DNA of 52,913 bases from NCBI GenBank assembly GCA_049999805.1, contig JBNGIO010004209.1, forward strand, positions 1 to 52,913, in the 5' to 3' direction. Source of the stretch: Folioceros fuciformis. Its lineage: Eukaryota; Anthocerotophyta; Anthocerotopsida; Anthocerotales. Below are positions 1 through 10,649 of this stretch, piece by piece. The stretch's first letter is position 1, and each line of letters starts with the position of its first letter. Under the pieces are notes generated by a model that saw nothing but the letters and a program-made list of their open reading frames with translations, ran no database searches and was not told where the DNA came from. The position numbers and the translations under genes are program-made.

Positions 1-196
1 CCACCCCGGAACTTCCTCCCCCCGACTGGTCTCCCAACGGTCCACCTCCTCCATTGGCTGCGGCTCCCAGCTCCGGTCAGCCTCATGCCAGGCTTTCCAC
101 ACCCATCAGTCCCCAACATTCCTCCATCCCGCACATCCTGCACTTTGTCCGCCCATCGATCTTCTCGTGCCGACCATGTGCCATGTGGATGTGCAG

Positions 197-723
197 CTTA
201 CAGCGCCGGGATCCGCGATGCAGCAACGAACAACCTGGCCACTCCATTCGACTACGGTGCCGGGCACATCAACCCGACCAAGGCGGCCAATCCGGGGCTG
301 GTGTACGACGCCTCGCCAGCAGACTACGTAGCTTTTCTGTGTGGGCTGGGCTTCTCCAGCGCAGCGATCAGGGCGGTGACCGGAACCGCCTCAGCCTGTC
401 CCCCGGTCCGGCTGCAGCCCTCCGACCTCAACTACCCTTCCGTCGCCATTTCCAACTTGGCTGGGTCCAGGACGATTTCCCGAACCCTGACCAACGTGGG
501 GCCCGCTCCGGCCCTGTACACTGCCACCGTGTCACCGCCACCTGGCGTTTCCGTGCAGGTGGTCCCCGCCCAGCTGCGTTTCACCGCCGTAGGCCAGCAA
601 TTAGGGTTCAAGCTCATCTTCACAGCTCGTCCTGGCCCGGGCTACGTCTTCGGCCGCTTGACATGGGCGGATGGAGTTCATTCCGTGAGCAGCCCCTTGG
701 CCGTGTCCGGCGGCTCACATTAG
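197..723 (+). CDS. Subtilisin-like serine protease (plant subtilase), C-terminal exon, partial
   Basis: This is the last exon of a plant subtilase (peptidase family S8, pyrolysin branch), an extracellular serine protease. The conserved stretch after the catalytic Ser is visible as AYSAG, then FDYGAGHINPTKAANPGLVYD. It is followed by the fibronectin-III-like C-terminal domain (DLNYPSVAI, TRTLTNVG-type TLTNVGPAP, YTATVSPPPGV). The stop is TAG at 721-723. The exon probably begins at 197 after a gtgcag acceptor, completing a split codon; the C-rich bases 1-196 then read as intron. The catalytic Asp, His and Ser and the signal peptide lie off the left edge, so activity cannot be judged. Family assignment is sure; the splice acceptor is inferred. 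Confidence 0.85.
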
Positions 724-1106
724 GGACAGTTTAGGTTCATTTTTGACTGAGACCATTGCAGAGTAGAAAGCCCATTCATTCAGCAAAATGTCGGAATTTG
801 TAGCTAGTTTACAACCTATCTCTCTACTTTCTGGAACAGCAACAACTGACGTGAAATAAAAACGACCAAGTAGTAGCAACGACCCATGTGACAAACAATG
901 CTCCTGGGAGCAGCTACAACCGATGTGAAGAAGTGACCAGCTCGTTCCATAAAGACATTAACTAGGGTCCCGAGATAAATATTGTTTGTGTACAGTATCC
1001 GTGCCAATACAAAATACTCCAGCAACAATCCGTTGCAAGGACAACCACTCCGGAGATTCTACAGTACATGACAAGTAGTACCAGGAACAAATACCAGGAC
1101 ACCTTG
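724..1106. other. Convergent 3' flanks of the subtilase and IIL1
   Basis: Presumed 3' UTRs of the subtilase (+) and the isopropylmalate isomerase gene (-), which converge here. Only short frames are open, and no repeat or RNA gene is recognised. Confidence 0.6.
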
Positions 1107-3797
1107 TCACAGCAGAAAATCCCTCGGATCGGTGACATACCCTGTCAGAGCTGATGCTGCAGCTGTGTATGGAGATGCCAGGTAAATCTGGCCTTCCTTG
1201 TGTCCCATCCTGCCAGGAAAGTTGCGGTTGGTGGTGGAGACGCATACCTGGGGCTCGTTCATGCGGGCGTATGTGTCCCTGGGACCGCCCAGGCATGCAG
1301 CGCATGACGGGGAGGCAGGGGTGTCACACCCAGCTTCCTCGAAGATCTGGGCACATGTCTTGCCGTCCACCACTGGCAGGGAGTACACGTCCATCCACAC
1401 CTTCTGGGTGGCAGGCACCAGGAACGTGGGTACCTTCACTTTGGAGCCAGCAGCATGGAACAGCTTGGCTGCAGCTACGAAGTCCTCTGTCTTGCCGCCG
1501 GTGCAAGATCCGATGTACACTCGGTCGATCTTCACGTCCTTGCACTCCCGTGAAAGAGCTCGGTTGTCTGGAGAGTGAGGCTGCAGAAACAAAGTAACGA
1601 AGTGTCAAAACGTGCTGAAGCCTTCAGCACGAGGCGAGTTTGAGGGGCGTATGAGAGATTCCTCGAGTACCTTGGCCACAACTGGCTCCAACTTGGAAAC
1701 ATCGAACCTGTATTCTTGTAGGAAGCTGCATAGACAAAACACGACAGCAGAGTTTTGTCACAGTGGGCTGTTGAACAAATTCTATGATATTGTGGTCAGT
1801 CCCCGATGTTGGAGAAAATAATACCTGGCAGCGCCATCACTGTAAACTGGTTCATACGGTATAGTGGTCTTTCCCTGGAATCACATTTCGTCGGTCAGGT
1901 TGATACAAAGATGAGGCAGCAAATCACAAAAATCTGACGTTGGCATCTATAGCCCCATTCGACAGCGACACACGCACCTCCAGGTATTTGAAAGTAACAT
2001 CGTCAGCAGGCACCACACCGTTCTTGCCTCCTGCTTCTACCACCATGTTACAGAGGGTCATTCTGTCCTCCATCTGAGCACGTCCACCATCAAATCACAG
2101 AAACGGTTGATCTCAGATGGGAGGGGTGCGGTGCATACATAATTTCGCTCGTCATGATTGACAAAATACACAACAGCATGGTCGTTAAACTCACTGTCAT
2201 CTGGTCAACTGCTGTGCCAACGAACTCCATTGCCCTGTATGTTGCTCCAGCAACAGAGATCTCACCGATTATCTGCAAAGATATGCCCATGTCTATGAGG
2301 AAATGTGAGGATGACCACCATTCGTGTTGAACATGTATTGATAGGAAAGCATGCACACCTGAAGGATGAGATCCTTCGCCAGCAAGTAGTGAGGCATCTC
2401 CCCATCCAGCACAAAGCGCAGAGTCGGTGGAACCTGAAGAAATGGCAGGACGACCTCCAATAACTAAGTACCACACTGCAACAATACTAAGCCTTTACAG
2501 CCAGACAGACAACGGAGTCCCGCACCTTCACCAGAAGCTTGCCAGTTCCCATAATGAAGCCAGCATCTGTGTTCCCTATCCCTGTGGCAAACTGACCAAA
2601 TGCACCAGCATTACAGGTATGCGAATCTGTACCAAAGAGAACCTGCCACATCAGGGACATAACATCACCCGCTGTCACAGAGGAGCAACAAAGCCTGTGA
2701 CGCAAGGAGAGGAAGATGATGATTATCCATACCTCACCAGGGCGACAGTGGCCCTCCTGAGCAAGCGCCACATGACAAACACCCTTGTAGTTCGGATTCA
2801 CCTGGAAAAAGGAACCGGCCAACTTACGGGCTCAGCACACAATGTTTTGTAAAGCTCTCACTGGGCAGACGAACACCTCTAAAACCATATCAGGATTTCG
2901 CACATGCATAGTGACAGCAAGTTTGCACTATCTGAACTGCGGTCATGGTCAAGGGAATCCTAAAAATCCACAGATGAACAGCTCAGTAGCACCTTGAAGT
3001 CACTTCGGTCGGTGATATCGTAGAAATACTTAATGCCTTGCTCCTGCGCAAAGTCTCGTAGAATGTCCACATTCCTGTTCGCCCGCTCGTCATTTGTAAA
3101 GATGTAATGGTCTGGGATGATTATGATCTTCTCCCTATCCCACACCTGAACCACAACAACGACCCATATTCAATCCACCGCCAACGAACGAAATCCCGAT
3201 GCATGCGCACGCTGAAGAGCTCCGTCCACACCTTAGCATCCGCCCCAAACTCCTTCTTGAAGATGCCAATGGTGCCAGGACCACAGACATCGTGTGTCAT
3301 CAGAGCATCCACATTCACCCACACATTTTCCCCTGGGCCGATCTTTGCCTTGTTCGAAGCCTTTGCCATAATCTTTTCAGTCATAGTCATGGCGTGTTTC
3401 ACCTGCATCATCAGATCACCCATTCAGACGCCATCACGTCTCATCTGGCTCCGTAAAAACGTTGGCATCGGGACCCACAACATACACCGCCAGACGACGC
3501 TGGAGATCGCTGCTGAGGCTGCGGGGGCGCCATGACAGCGACAATCCTTCCATTCTGCTGCACACAGGAGGCTGACCTCCCCTTGACACTGCAGATCCTG
3601 GTGCCATGCAATGAAGAATGTGCACTTGCAATTTCAGCCTAAGCCCACAAAACGCTCCCCCAAGTCAGTCCACGAAGGTCACGTAGTTCACAGTCTTACA
3701 ACCAATTCACCACAAACGCTCCCATGGGGAATACCAGGGAAGCAGCAGCAAAGGAGGCAGACACTTGAGGCGCAAATGTTGCACTCGACGAGGCCAT
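1107..3797 (-). CDS. IIL1: 3-isopropylmalate dehydratase large subunit, chloroplast (leucine biosynthesis)
   Basis: Large subunit of isopropylmalate isomerase, a 4Fe-4S aconitase-family enzyme that interconverts 2- and 3-isopropylmalate in plastid leucine synthesis (and, in some plants, homologous steps of Met-chain elongation). Exons (high to low): 3797-3700, 3638-3479, 3402-3232, 3145-2993, 2801-2733, 2642-2526, 2433-2359, 2272-2195, 2073-1978, 1874-1825, 1725-1671, 1580-1107. Phases close to give 531 codons. Key blocks are [52 protein letters not shown] and [15 protein letters not shown], which hold the three cluster cysteines, then [16 protein letters not shown]. The first two exons encode a Ser/Ala-rich N-terminus that fits a transit peptide; their junction (61-bp intron) is the least certain. 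The gene diverges from the coiled-coil gene at 4088. Confidence 0.95.
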
Positions 3798-4087
3798 GGT
3801 TCTACCAGATCGCGAATTCAGCAATCCGACCACGTACTCCGCCTTCAAATTTAGACTAAAGTCGGCTTTGTCGGTCCCCTCGACCTGGAGAGGGTCTAGG
3901 GCTTTTCTATCACGTTCCCGGAAGACGCGTGTGTACTCGCCATACAATGTCATATACTGTAGGGCAGAGCACACGTGGCGCCTCTTCGTACCTTCGCGCG
4001 CAGAAATGTCCCTGCTGCCCGCTCGATCGGGCAGCGAAGGCTACCACCACCGGGCTCGTGATTGCGCGTCACGATTGAATTGCAAAA
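3798..4087. promoter_or_regulatory. Putative bidirectional promoter between IIL1 and the coiled-coil gene
   Basis: There are 290 bp between the two divergent start codons. The stretch is moderately GC-rich and has no TATA box that I can defend. A shared promoter is inferred from spacing only. Confidence 0.4.
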
Positions 4088-5847
4088 ATGGATTCCCGGA
4101 CAGCAGATGCCGGTGCGATCAGGGGGAGATCATCGCTTTCTCGATTCGTGTGGAAAGTTTGATGTAAATTTCAACAATCTGATTTGTCGTGTTGGAGGAT
4201 TTCATCTTGGCCACAGAGGTGCGGGATGGAATCTGGTTTGATAAGAATGTGCTTCGCACGCATTATTCCTTGAATGCCGTTGTTATCATTTCATTTGTTT
4301 GCACAGTTGGGGTCATCACATTGTTGCGTGCTCCGTTGTTCGCACGCAAATGCAGGTTCATGAAGGGTTGGAGTCTGCTTGACTAGGCGGCGTGTCTGTT
4401 ACGTTTTTAGCAATGGTGCTCTATCCATGATGCTGTGATATTGTCCATCAGTGGTTACATTCTGCATAGTAGTTTGCAGCACTTGAATGATGGCGCTCCG
4501 ATGAGTTTTGTACCCCTGGAAGCGCTAACTTGAGTAAATTGTGTTGCAGGACATGGCTGAGAGATCAGCGTGCCTTGATGCGGAGAGGATTGAGGTTGCC
4601 TGCCTCAGACAAGACATTATTGATGAGTATGAGAAGAAGAGTGCCGAGTTACTGGACTACCTTAGCTCTATGGAGGCTGCGTTTGAACAGCAAAGGATAG
4701 AGTATGAGCAGAGGGAGTGTTGTCTCAAGCAACGGAATAAAGAACTCACGAAGCTTGTGGAGTTGGAGCACAAAAGCCAGTGCCGCCTTCAGGAGGAAAG
4801 GGAAAGACAAGCATGTGAGGCTGAACAAGCTTTGCAAGAAGTTAGGGATGAGTGCAGGAGGGCAGAGAGGGCCCTTGTCAAGGAGCAGAGGAGATCAGAG
4901 GTAAATCTTTCTTCCAGAGTTTTGAGTCTAATCTTGCCAAAATCGCATTTTCTTACGTCCAGAACACACAATCGTGTGCGACGGTCTTTGATGTTCACAC
5001 TATGCTTGACTTAAGGAGCTAGAGGCTGTTGTAGAAGAGTTGCAGAAAGAACTGCAACGAAGGGAAGAAGAAGCATGTTATCAGAGAAGGAAAGATAAAA
5101 AGTGTAGGGAAAGAGCAGAGCAGGAAAATAAAATCCTCAAGCAGAAGGCAACATTAGGCTGGATGCTTGGGTGTCTCTATGGTTTGTGCATAGGCCCTTC
5201 TGCACAGTATTTATGTTTTCACACTGGAACTTGGAAGTTGTAGCTTGTACTGGCTGCTTATTGACTCTGATTTTGCATTCTCAGAGTTGTATATGCGCCT
5301 TGACCCCACTGTGGGCACCGCTTCCGCGATCAAGATGGTTCGCAAGCTACAACGAGATTTGGAATACGAGAGTTTTCATGATTCAGGAAACCAGCCCAAA
5401 GTGGACTATGACGTGATTGAGAAGGAGATTCGTCGTCTGGTCTGTCGCGCTCAGGCCTCGTTGAAGTCTGTTAGTGCAGCTGGTACAAGCAAAAGCGGAT
5501 GCTGCCTGTTGAAAGATAGCGCGAGCAGAAATCGAGTGAGTGATTTGAGCTTAGGGGATGTCTCCGAGCACAGACGCAAAATTTGCAGAAGTAAGGCCTT
5601 ACGGGCTCAAAGGGAGGCGCGGGACTTGTCAGAAGGCTTGTAAGTGCCACACCGCGCATACCTTATGCTGGCTCCATGCTCAGGCGGCTAACATGCGATG
5701 TTTTCCTTTACGTTAGTCTTTCCGTACTAGTTATTCTTGCCCTAGTGCTGGTCAGATGATTCAGGAGACTCTCAATTTGATGATTTGTGCCGCAGCAAGA
5801 AACTAGCTCTTGGTGGAGGAAAAGATTGTTGTTTAGACAATTGGTGA
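4088..5847 (+). CDS. Coiled-coil protein of unknown function, five exons
   Basis: Proposed exons are 4088-4156, 4550-4900, 5016-5181, 5285-5639 and 5796-5847, about 330 residues. Exon 2 is almost entirely charged coiled coil, rich in Glu, Gln, Arg and Lys with many Cys (for example ERIEVACLRQDIIDEYEKK). Exon 3 continues the helix (EELQKELQRREEEACYQRR). Exon 4 has a less regular stretch beginning LYMRLDPTVGTASAIKMV, then basic/Ser-rich sequence. The donor at 5640 is a perfect gtaagt, so the TAA it contains is unlikely to be the stop; splicing to 5796 gives a short tail ending LDNW. The exon 3/4 junction is ambiguous: a GT donor at 5182, or a GC donor at 5148 paired with an acceptor at 5286. 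No family is recognised. The start ATG is inferred by frame continuity. Confidence 0.6.
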
Positions 5848-6686
5848 ATCAACCTGATCAGGTTGCCTCGCTGCTCCTTGACCCAAGAAGGAGCTGGAAG
5901 TGAAACTTCATGGGGATTTATCAGACTACAGCATGGATTACACTTTGCATCCGTGCAGTCATGCTTCAGACCTACTATTAGTCTGAAGATCAATCCGATG
6001 CTACTGCTGGTGGGTGAGAAGCTGTGAATGTGCCTTCTGGGACAGAAGCATCCACTTGGAGGAGGGTCACCCTGTGACCTGTGATCAGCATTTGGCTTCG
6101 GGCTGCTCACTGATTCCATCCTGCAGCCTGTATTTGTGATTGGTGCTGGTGTGGGAATTACAGCCCTGCAGGATAGGGCCTAGATCATGAGAGTTTTAGG
6201 AACTCAAGGGCCCTCTTGGGAGTCTCTTCACTTTTTTTTTATGAGGGTGGCATTATTAGAGCCCAACTTAGTTGTCTCTATACTAGAGGAATTCAACCAG
6301 TTTTGTACATCACAATGAGGTTGAATGTGGAAAAGGAGGCCATTCCTGCACCTTTTCAGGATTATGTTGATTCGTGAGCATGGATGTACGTCGTGATTCG
6401 TGAGGATGATGTACGTCTTGGGCTGTACCTTGGTTGTCCCTAGTCCCCCTCGTTGTGATACATCAGTCCGTGACATGAAGAAAAGGACTCCAGTTCCATT
6501 GCGATTTGCTTCGACAACATTTTGCTGAGTTGAATTGTTGCGAACTTCGTCATAAAAATTGCCTCTTCCTGATTCTGACTCTGCCATTGATGTACATACA
6601 GCAAAGGTGGAGGATGGCGGCCTTGTTCCAGGTACCAGGCGAAGTGTCTGGCGAAGGATAGGTTTAGGCGGGTGCCTAAAGGAACC
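5848..6686. other. Intergenic or intronic stretch, nothing convincing
   Basis: Either the 3' UTR of the coiled-coil gene or an intron leading into the coding-like exons at 6687-7331. Open frames on the minus strand here have no recognisable content. Confidence 0.4.
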
Positions 6687-7331
6687 TGCAGGTATCCAGC
6701 ATGTCGTCAACTCTCAACGTTGAATGATGGTCTGCATAGAGGTGCATGGGATGAAGTACAGTTGATGAACAAGTCAGAAGCAGAACGAAGCCTTGATGAC
6801 GCTTTGTCTGAAGAAGATATTTTGAGGGTGCTCTACAACATTGAGTCCAACATGGGTTTCTTGATGTGCTGCGAAAGGAGGCGCAAGTTGCGAGAGGACC
6901 GCCTTGTTTGCTGTAGAGCTAAGCAGAAAGCTCCATGGGATCAAAATTTCGGTGTGTTTGGGACTAAAAAGTCGGTCTTGGACAGCAGCAGTTAACGTCA
7001 CTCAGACGGATGGATGGAGTTGCTGCCTATGTGAGAGGAACTGTGCCTGCCCGGTGGGTCTGGTTGATAACTTTGGGCTCATCAGCGTGCGTCCTGCAAA
7101 AGCACGGAATATCCCTATAGCCTCTCAACCGGAATTGCCGAATTTGAAAGCCTTCTGGCTTGGTTTGACGAGCAGGCCCTCTGCAAACCTGATGGTGCCC
7201 TTGGTGCAGAGACAAACGGCGCTCACAACCTTTGTGACTGGCCAGGGAAGAAGCTTGAGGAAACTAACCAATCTACTCTTACCACAGAAGAGTTTGAGGC
7301 AGCCCAACGACAGGAAGACTCAACTTATTGA
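6687..7331 (+). CDS. Unidentified acidic protein, two coding-like exons
   Basis: Two stretches on the same strand look coding. The first, about 6687-6950, reads DEVQLMNKSEAERSLDDAL, then EEDILRVLYNIESNMGFLMC and a basic Cys/Arg run. The second, 7086-7329, is in the same frame and reads through TEYPYSLSTGIAEFESLLAW and LTTEEFEAAQRQEDSTY to a TGA at 7329. They can be joined in phase 0 (donor after TTCGGT near 6950, acceptor cag at 7085). The start is unknown: the block may be a separate gene or the 3' part of the coiled-coil gene upstream, since a splice from 5640 into 6691 would also keep a frame. I do not recognise a family. Confidence 0.4.
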
Positions 7332-7334
7332 TAG

Positions 7335-7394
7335 TGGTGCAAAATAGCTGGTTCTGGTGCAAGATAGCCGGTTCTGGTGCCAGATCCCGCCGGC
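7335..7394 (+). repeat. Three-copy 20-bp tandem repeat carrying in-frame stops
   Basis: Units at 7335-7354, 7355-7374 and 7375-7394 begin tggtgcaaaatagctggttc, diverging in the third copy. The first two copies contain tag, one of which is in the frame of the flanking coding-like blocks. Confidence 0.8.
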
Positions 7395-7595
7395 TGGAGC
7401 ACGGACACCGTAGAAGCGACAAATTCAAGTTTGAAGCAAATGTTGGAACCCGACCAAGCGCATGGACTTATAAACCGCGCCAGTGGTCAGCACAAAGCTC
7501 CAACCAGCATGCTATCTCTCTTCGGTGACGAAGAGATGGTTAAGTACGTGTTTATGAGTCGCCAAACAGGCTCACTCTTGCTAACGCAATGGTAA
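7380..7595 (+). other. Further coding-like open stretch in the same frame
   Basis: About 72 codons are open in the same frame as 7086-7329, reading WSTDTVEATNSSLKQMLEPD and later TSMLSLFGDEEMVKYVF, with TAA at 7593-7595. It is separated from the upstream block only by TGA, TAG and the 20-bp repeats. It could be another exon of the same unidentified gene, a pseudogenised 3' end, or chance. Confidence 0.3.
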
Positions 7596-8549
7596 CAATA
7601 GCCAGCTTTTTCCTTTCGGAGGGACAAGGGGCATGCGCCTGGCCGTCCACCCTCTAGCGCGGGTTACAGCCTCGAAAGGAAGTGATGCTCTATCTACCAT
7701 ACATAGACGTAGTATATGCCGAATGTTCCCTCCCACAGACGTGAAATCGTAGATGTAGCGCTCTTCTACTAGAGACTTCTGATTCCTTCCGTCCTCAGTT
7801 CCGGCCCTCCAAACCCCAGCCTGGAGGCTAGTGGGGTCTCGGGATGCTCTCGAGGAGATAAATCCACAGCAGGATCGCGCGAAAACCGCCGTAACGGAAA
7901 ATGGATATTCCGACGGCAGCGAAACTAGCGGGGCCGATAGCATGCCATTATGTGGTGTGGCACGACGAAAACAAGTTCGGATTTCGCATATTCGGCGCGA
8001 AGCCGTCGGCGTTGGCGTTGCTTGGACCGGCCGATCTTTCGCGGTCTCGGTCTGCCTGATGGGAGACGCGGCGCAATTTGGTAAGCGGTGGCCACTCACT
8101 CTGCCCTGCTTGCGGCGAAGCTGGTGGTAACCCCGGCCTTCTCCACTACACCGTCGCCTTCGCCCGCCCTTCTTCCCTTCCATTTTAATTCTCGTCCTAC
8201 CGCAAGTCCCGACTATATATGTCCACCTCTTGTCGTCTCATTTGTGGGTCCGAATTTCGTGTGGAAGCACAGCCGACGTGATTCCTGAAGGAAGACACAC
8301 CGAAGCAACGGTGGAACAAGGGAGTTTGTGTGTCCACCGCTTCGGAAGTTTGAGCTTCTCCCCCAGATTCCATCATGGCATTTGTGCCGACTAGGCCGCA
8401 CGGGGATGAAGAGCTTGGGCTTCTGTCCGGTTGTCCTCAGGTGTGATTCTGCCTCGCCCACGTGCACAGCTCGCCAGCTCGCTCGCTTTGTTTCTTTCTG
8501 AGGAACTTGTGGTTGTTCGTGCCACGCTGGAATTGAGGGGATAGGTGGG
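7596..8549 (+). promoter_or_regulatory. Upstream region and 5' UTR of the purple acid phosphatase gene
   Basis: A 950-bp non-coding stretch. The sequence tatatatg near 8214-8221 is a possible TATA box about 330 bp before the ATG at 8550, which would imply a long 5' UTR. Minus-strand open frames here look like chance. Promoter role is inferred from position. Confidence 0.4.
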
Positions 8550-10053
8550 ATGCAGGTGTCGTACTCGGGGAGGAGGGAATGGGGTTTAGCTCTGAAGGTG
8601 ATTGCTGCACTGCTGGTGGGATTTTCTTTGGGATGTGTGGCGTCCTGGCTGGTTTCGGCGAATCACGGCATCCACACCCTTGCCAAGCCCGCCTCGACTC
8701 CTCGGTATCCCCTCAATTTTCTGGTGCTCGGTGATTGGGGGCGGGAAGGAGAGTACAACCAGTCCGAGGTTGCGAAGCAGGTTTGTGCTGGTCTTGATAG
8801 CCTTTGGCTGGTGCGTAAGGACGGTGCCGGAGGTCTGTGTCTCACAATCGGGGCATGCTGTCAGATGGGCAGGGTAGGCGAGGAGCTGGGCATCGAGTTT
8901 GTTGTCTCCGTGGGCGACAATTTCTACCCATCAGGATTGACAGGAGTGGATGACCCCAAATTTGATTTGTCGTTCAAGAACATTTACACGGCACCCAGCT
9001 TGCAGAGGACGTGGTACACAAGTGAGTGACAGCCGGGGAATTGTGAGGTTGGTCGTGTGATTCTGGACTCACGCGCCTCCTTTTGCCGTTGCTGCTGTCT
9101 TGCAGTTTTAGGGAACCATGACTACATGGGTGACACCCTCGCACAGCTGGATGACGCTCTCGTGGAGCGTGATCCTCGCTGGTTCTGCAAGCGAGACTTT
9201 CAGCTGCAGCGCTCTTTGTGCGCTCCATCTACAGCGGGTGAGAAGTCCATTCTTGTTCTGCCCTGCCTTCTTGCGACACATAGTGGCTCCTTGTCACAGC
9301 ATCGTCCGTAAGGCTGAGACTTGGTATCTCACGTCCCTTCCACGGCCTGTAGGAGTTTGCGACAGTGTTGTTGACATGTTTTTCTTCGACACGTCCCCGT
9401 TTGTGGACGAGTACTGGGTGCCTCAACCGAATGTGACATTTGATTGGAGGGGACTGTTGCCTCGGGAGCAACAATTGAAGAAGCAACTTCAGGTATACCC
9501 AAAAATGCGCACAAGCATAGGCTGTCATGTTTCAGTGTCTCCCATAAAAGTTTAACTTATTCTCCGTTGTCACAGGATTTAGATGCAGCATTGAAAAGAT
9601 CGTCAGCTCAATGGAAATTAGTTTTCGGACATCACACAATCCGCAGCGTGGGCCACCACGGGGACACCAAAGAGCTTTTAGATCAAGTTGCTCCAATCCT
9701 GGAGACAAACGGCGTTGATGCTTACGTCAATGGCCATGACCACTGTGTGGAGCACATCAAACGAAGAGACAGGTGCGCGAAGTTCATTTTCTTCAGCGAA
9801 AGGGTCTTCGAAATTTGAAGGACTGGATGTTTAACAGTGGTTTCTGTTTGGCTGCAGTCCTGTCCACTTTATCACCTCGGGAGGAGGCTCAAAGGCTTGG
9901 CAAGGGATTGCTGCCCCCGACAAGTTAAATGGTGTTCGATTTGCTTATGACGGGCAAGGTTTCATATCCGTCTCTATGGCACCAAATGAGTGCCACATTG
10001 TGTATCATGATGCATTCGGTAATATTCTCAACACCTTAGATTTGAAAAAATAA
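8550..10053 (+). CDS. Purple acid phosphatase, low-molecular-weight (mammalian-type/PAP3-8-17-like)
   Basis: A binuclear metallophosphoesterase that hydrolyses phosphate monoesters, usually secreted or vacuolar. Exons 8550-8780, 8865-9021, 9106-9237, 9353-9492, 9576-9772 and 9858-10053 give 350 residues, the usual length for the small plant PAPs (about 330-360). All five metal-ligand blocks are present in order: GDWG, GDNFY, GNHDY, the [12 protein letters not shown] block and NGHDHC. Residues about 13-36 form a hydrophobic segment ([17 protein letters not shown]) after a basic start, which fits a signal peptide or signal anchor. The gene converges on VHA-A. Substrate is not decidable from sequence. 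Confidence 0.95.
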
Positions 10054-10649
10054 AGAGAAATTGTTGCTATCCACCAATTGTGTATCTCAGCTCGATCCGC
10101 AAACGTGTGCGTAAGAACAATTAATTGCGCTTCTCACAGCACAGATGTGAAAACATCCTTACTCCGGGAAAATTTGCAATGATCTTCCTCAAAGTAGGCT
10201 GATGTAGATAGCAAGGGAAAGTGGAACCCTCCAATTTCTATTGTACAATATTCAATCATTACATGAGAGGAAAAGAAAATGTCCACAGAGCATATGGGAA
10301 AATTTCAACTCTCCAATCTCCTTAATGTTCAATTTCAATATCTGTAAACTTCATACTCCGCATTAACCGATCTGGTTTAACACTTTAGTCCTTCACAAAC
10401 GCAGAATAACAAGTTACACCACCGTTTAAATACCGCCCATCGAGCTCAACCGTGCCTCTGGCACTGCAAAAAACATGGAACCTGCTTTCCTCCCACAAAC
10501 TCAAATGGCATGACCATTAGCCAGCCAGGTAGCAATTGATCTACACCATAATTGCAGCCCGATCTGATAATTACCCAGCACCAAAATGAGGATGCTCCAT
10601 GACGCAGATAAACACCGATATAGGAGTTCACAAACATCTATGCTTCTGA
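10054..10649. other. Convergent 3' flanks of PAP and VHA-A
   Basis: AT-rich 3' UTR sequence for both convergent genes. There is no long open frame, repeat or RNA gene that I can support. Confidence 0.6.

Noticed and set aside
7581-8183. 200-codon minus-strand open frame upstream of PAP
   Set aside because: No family resemblance, arginine-rich composition typical of a GC-biased antisense frame, and it lies in the PAP promoter region.
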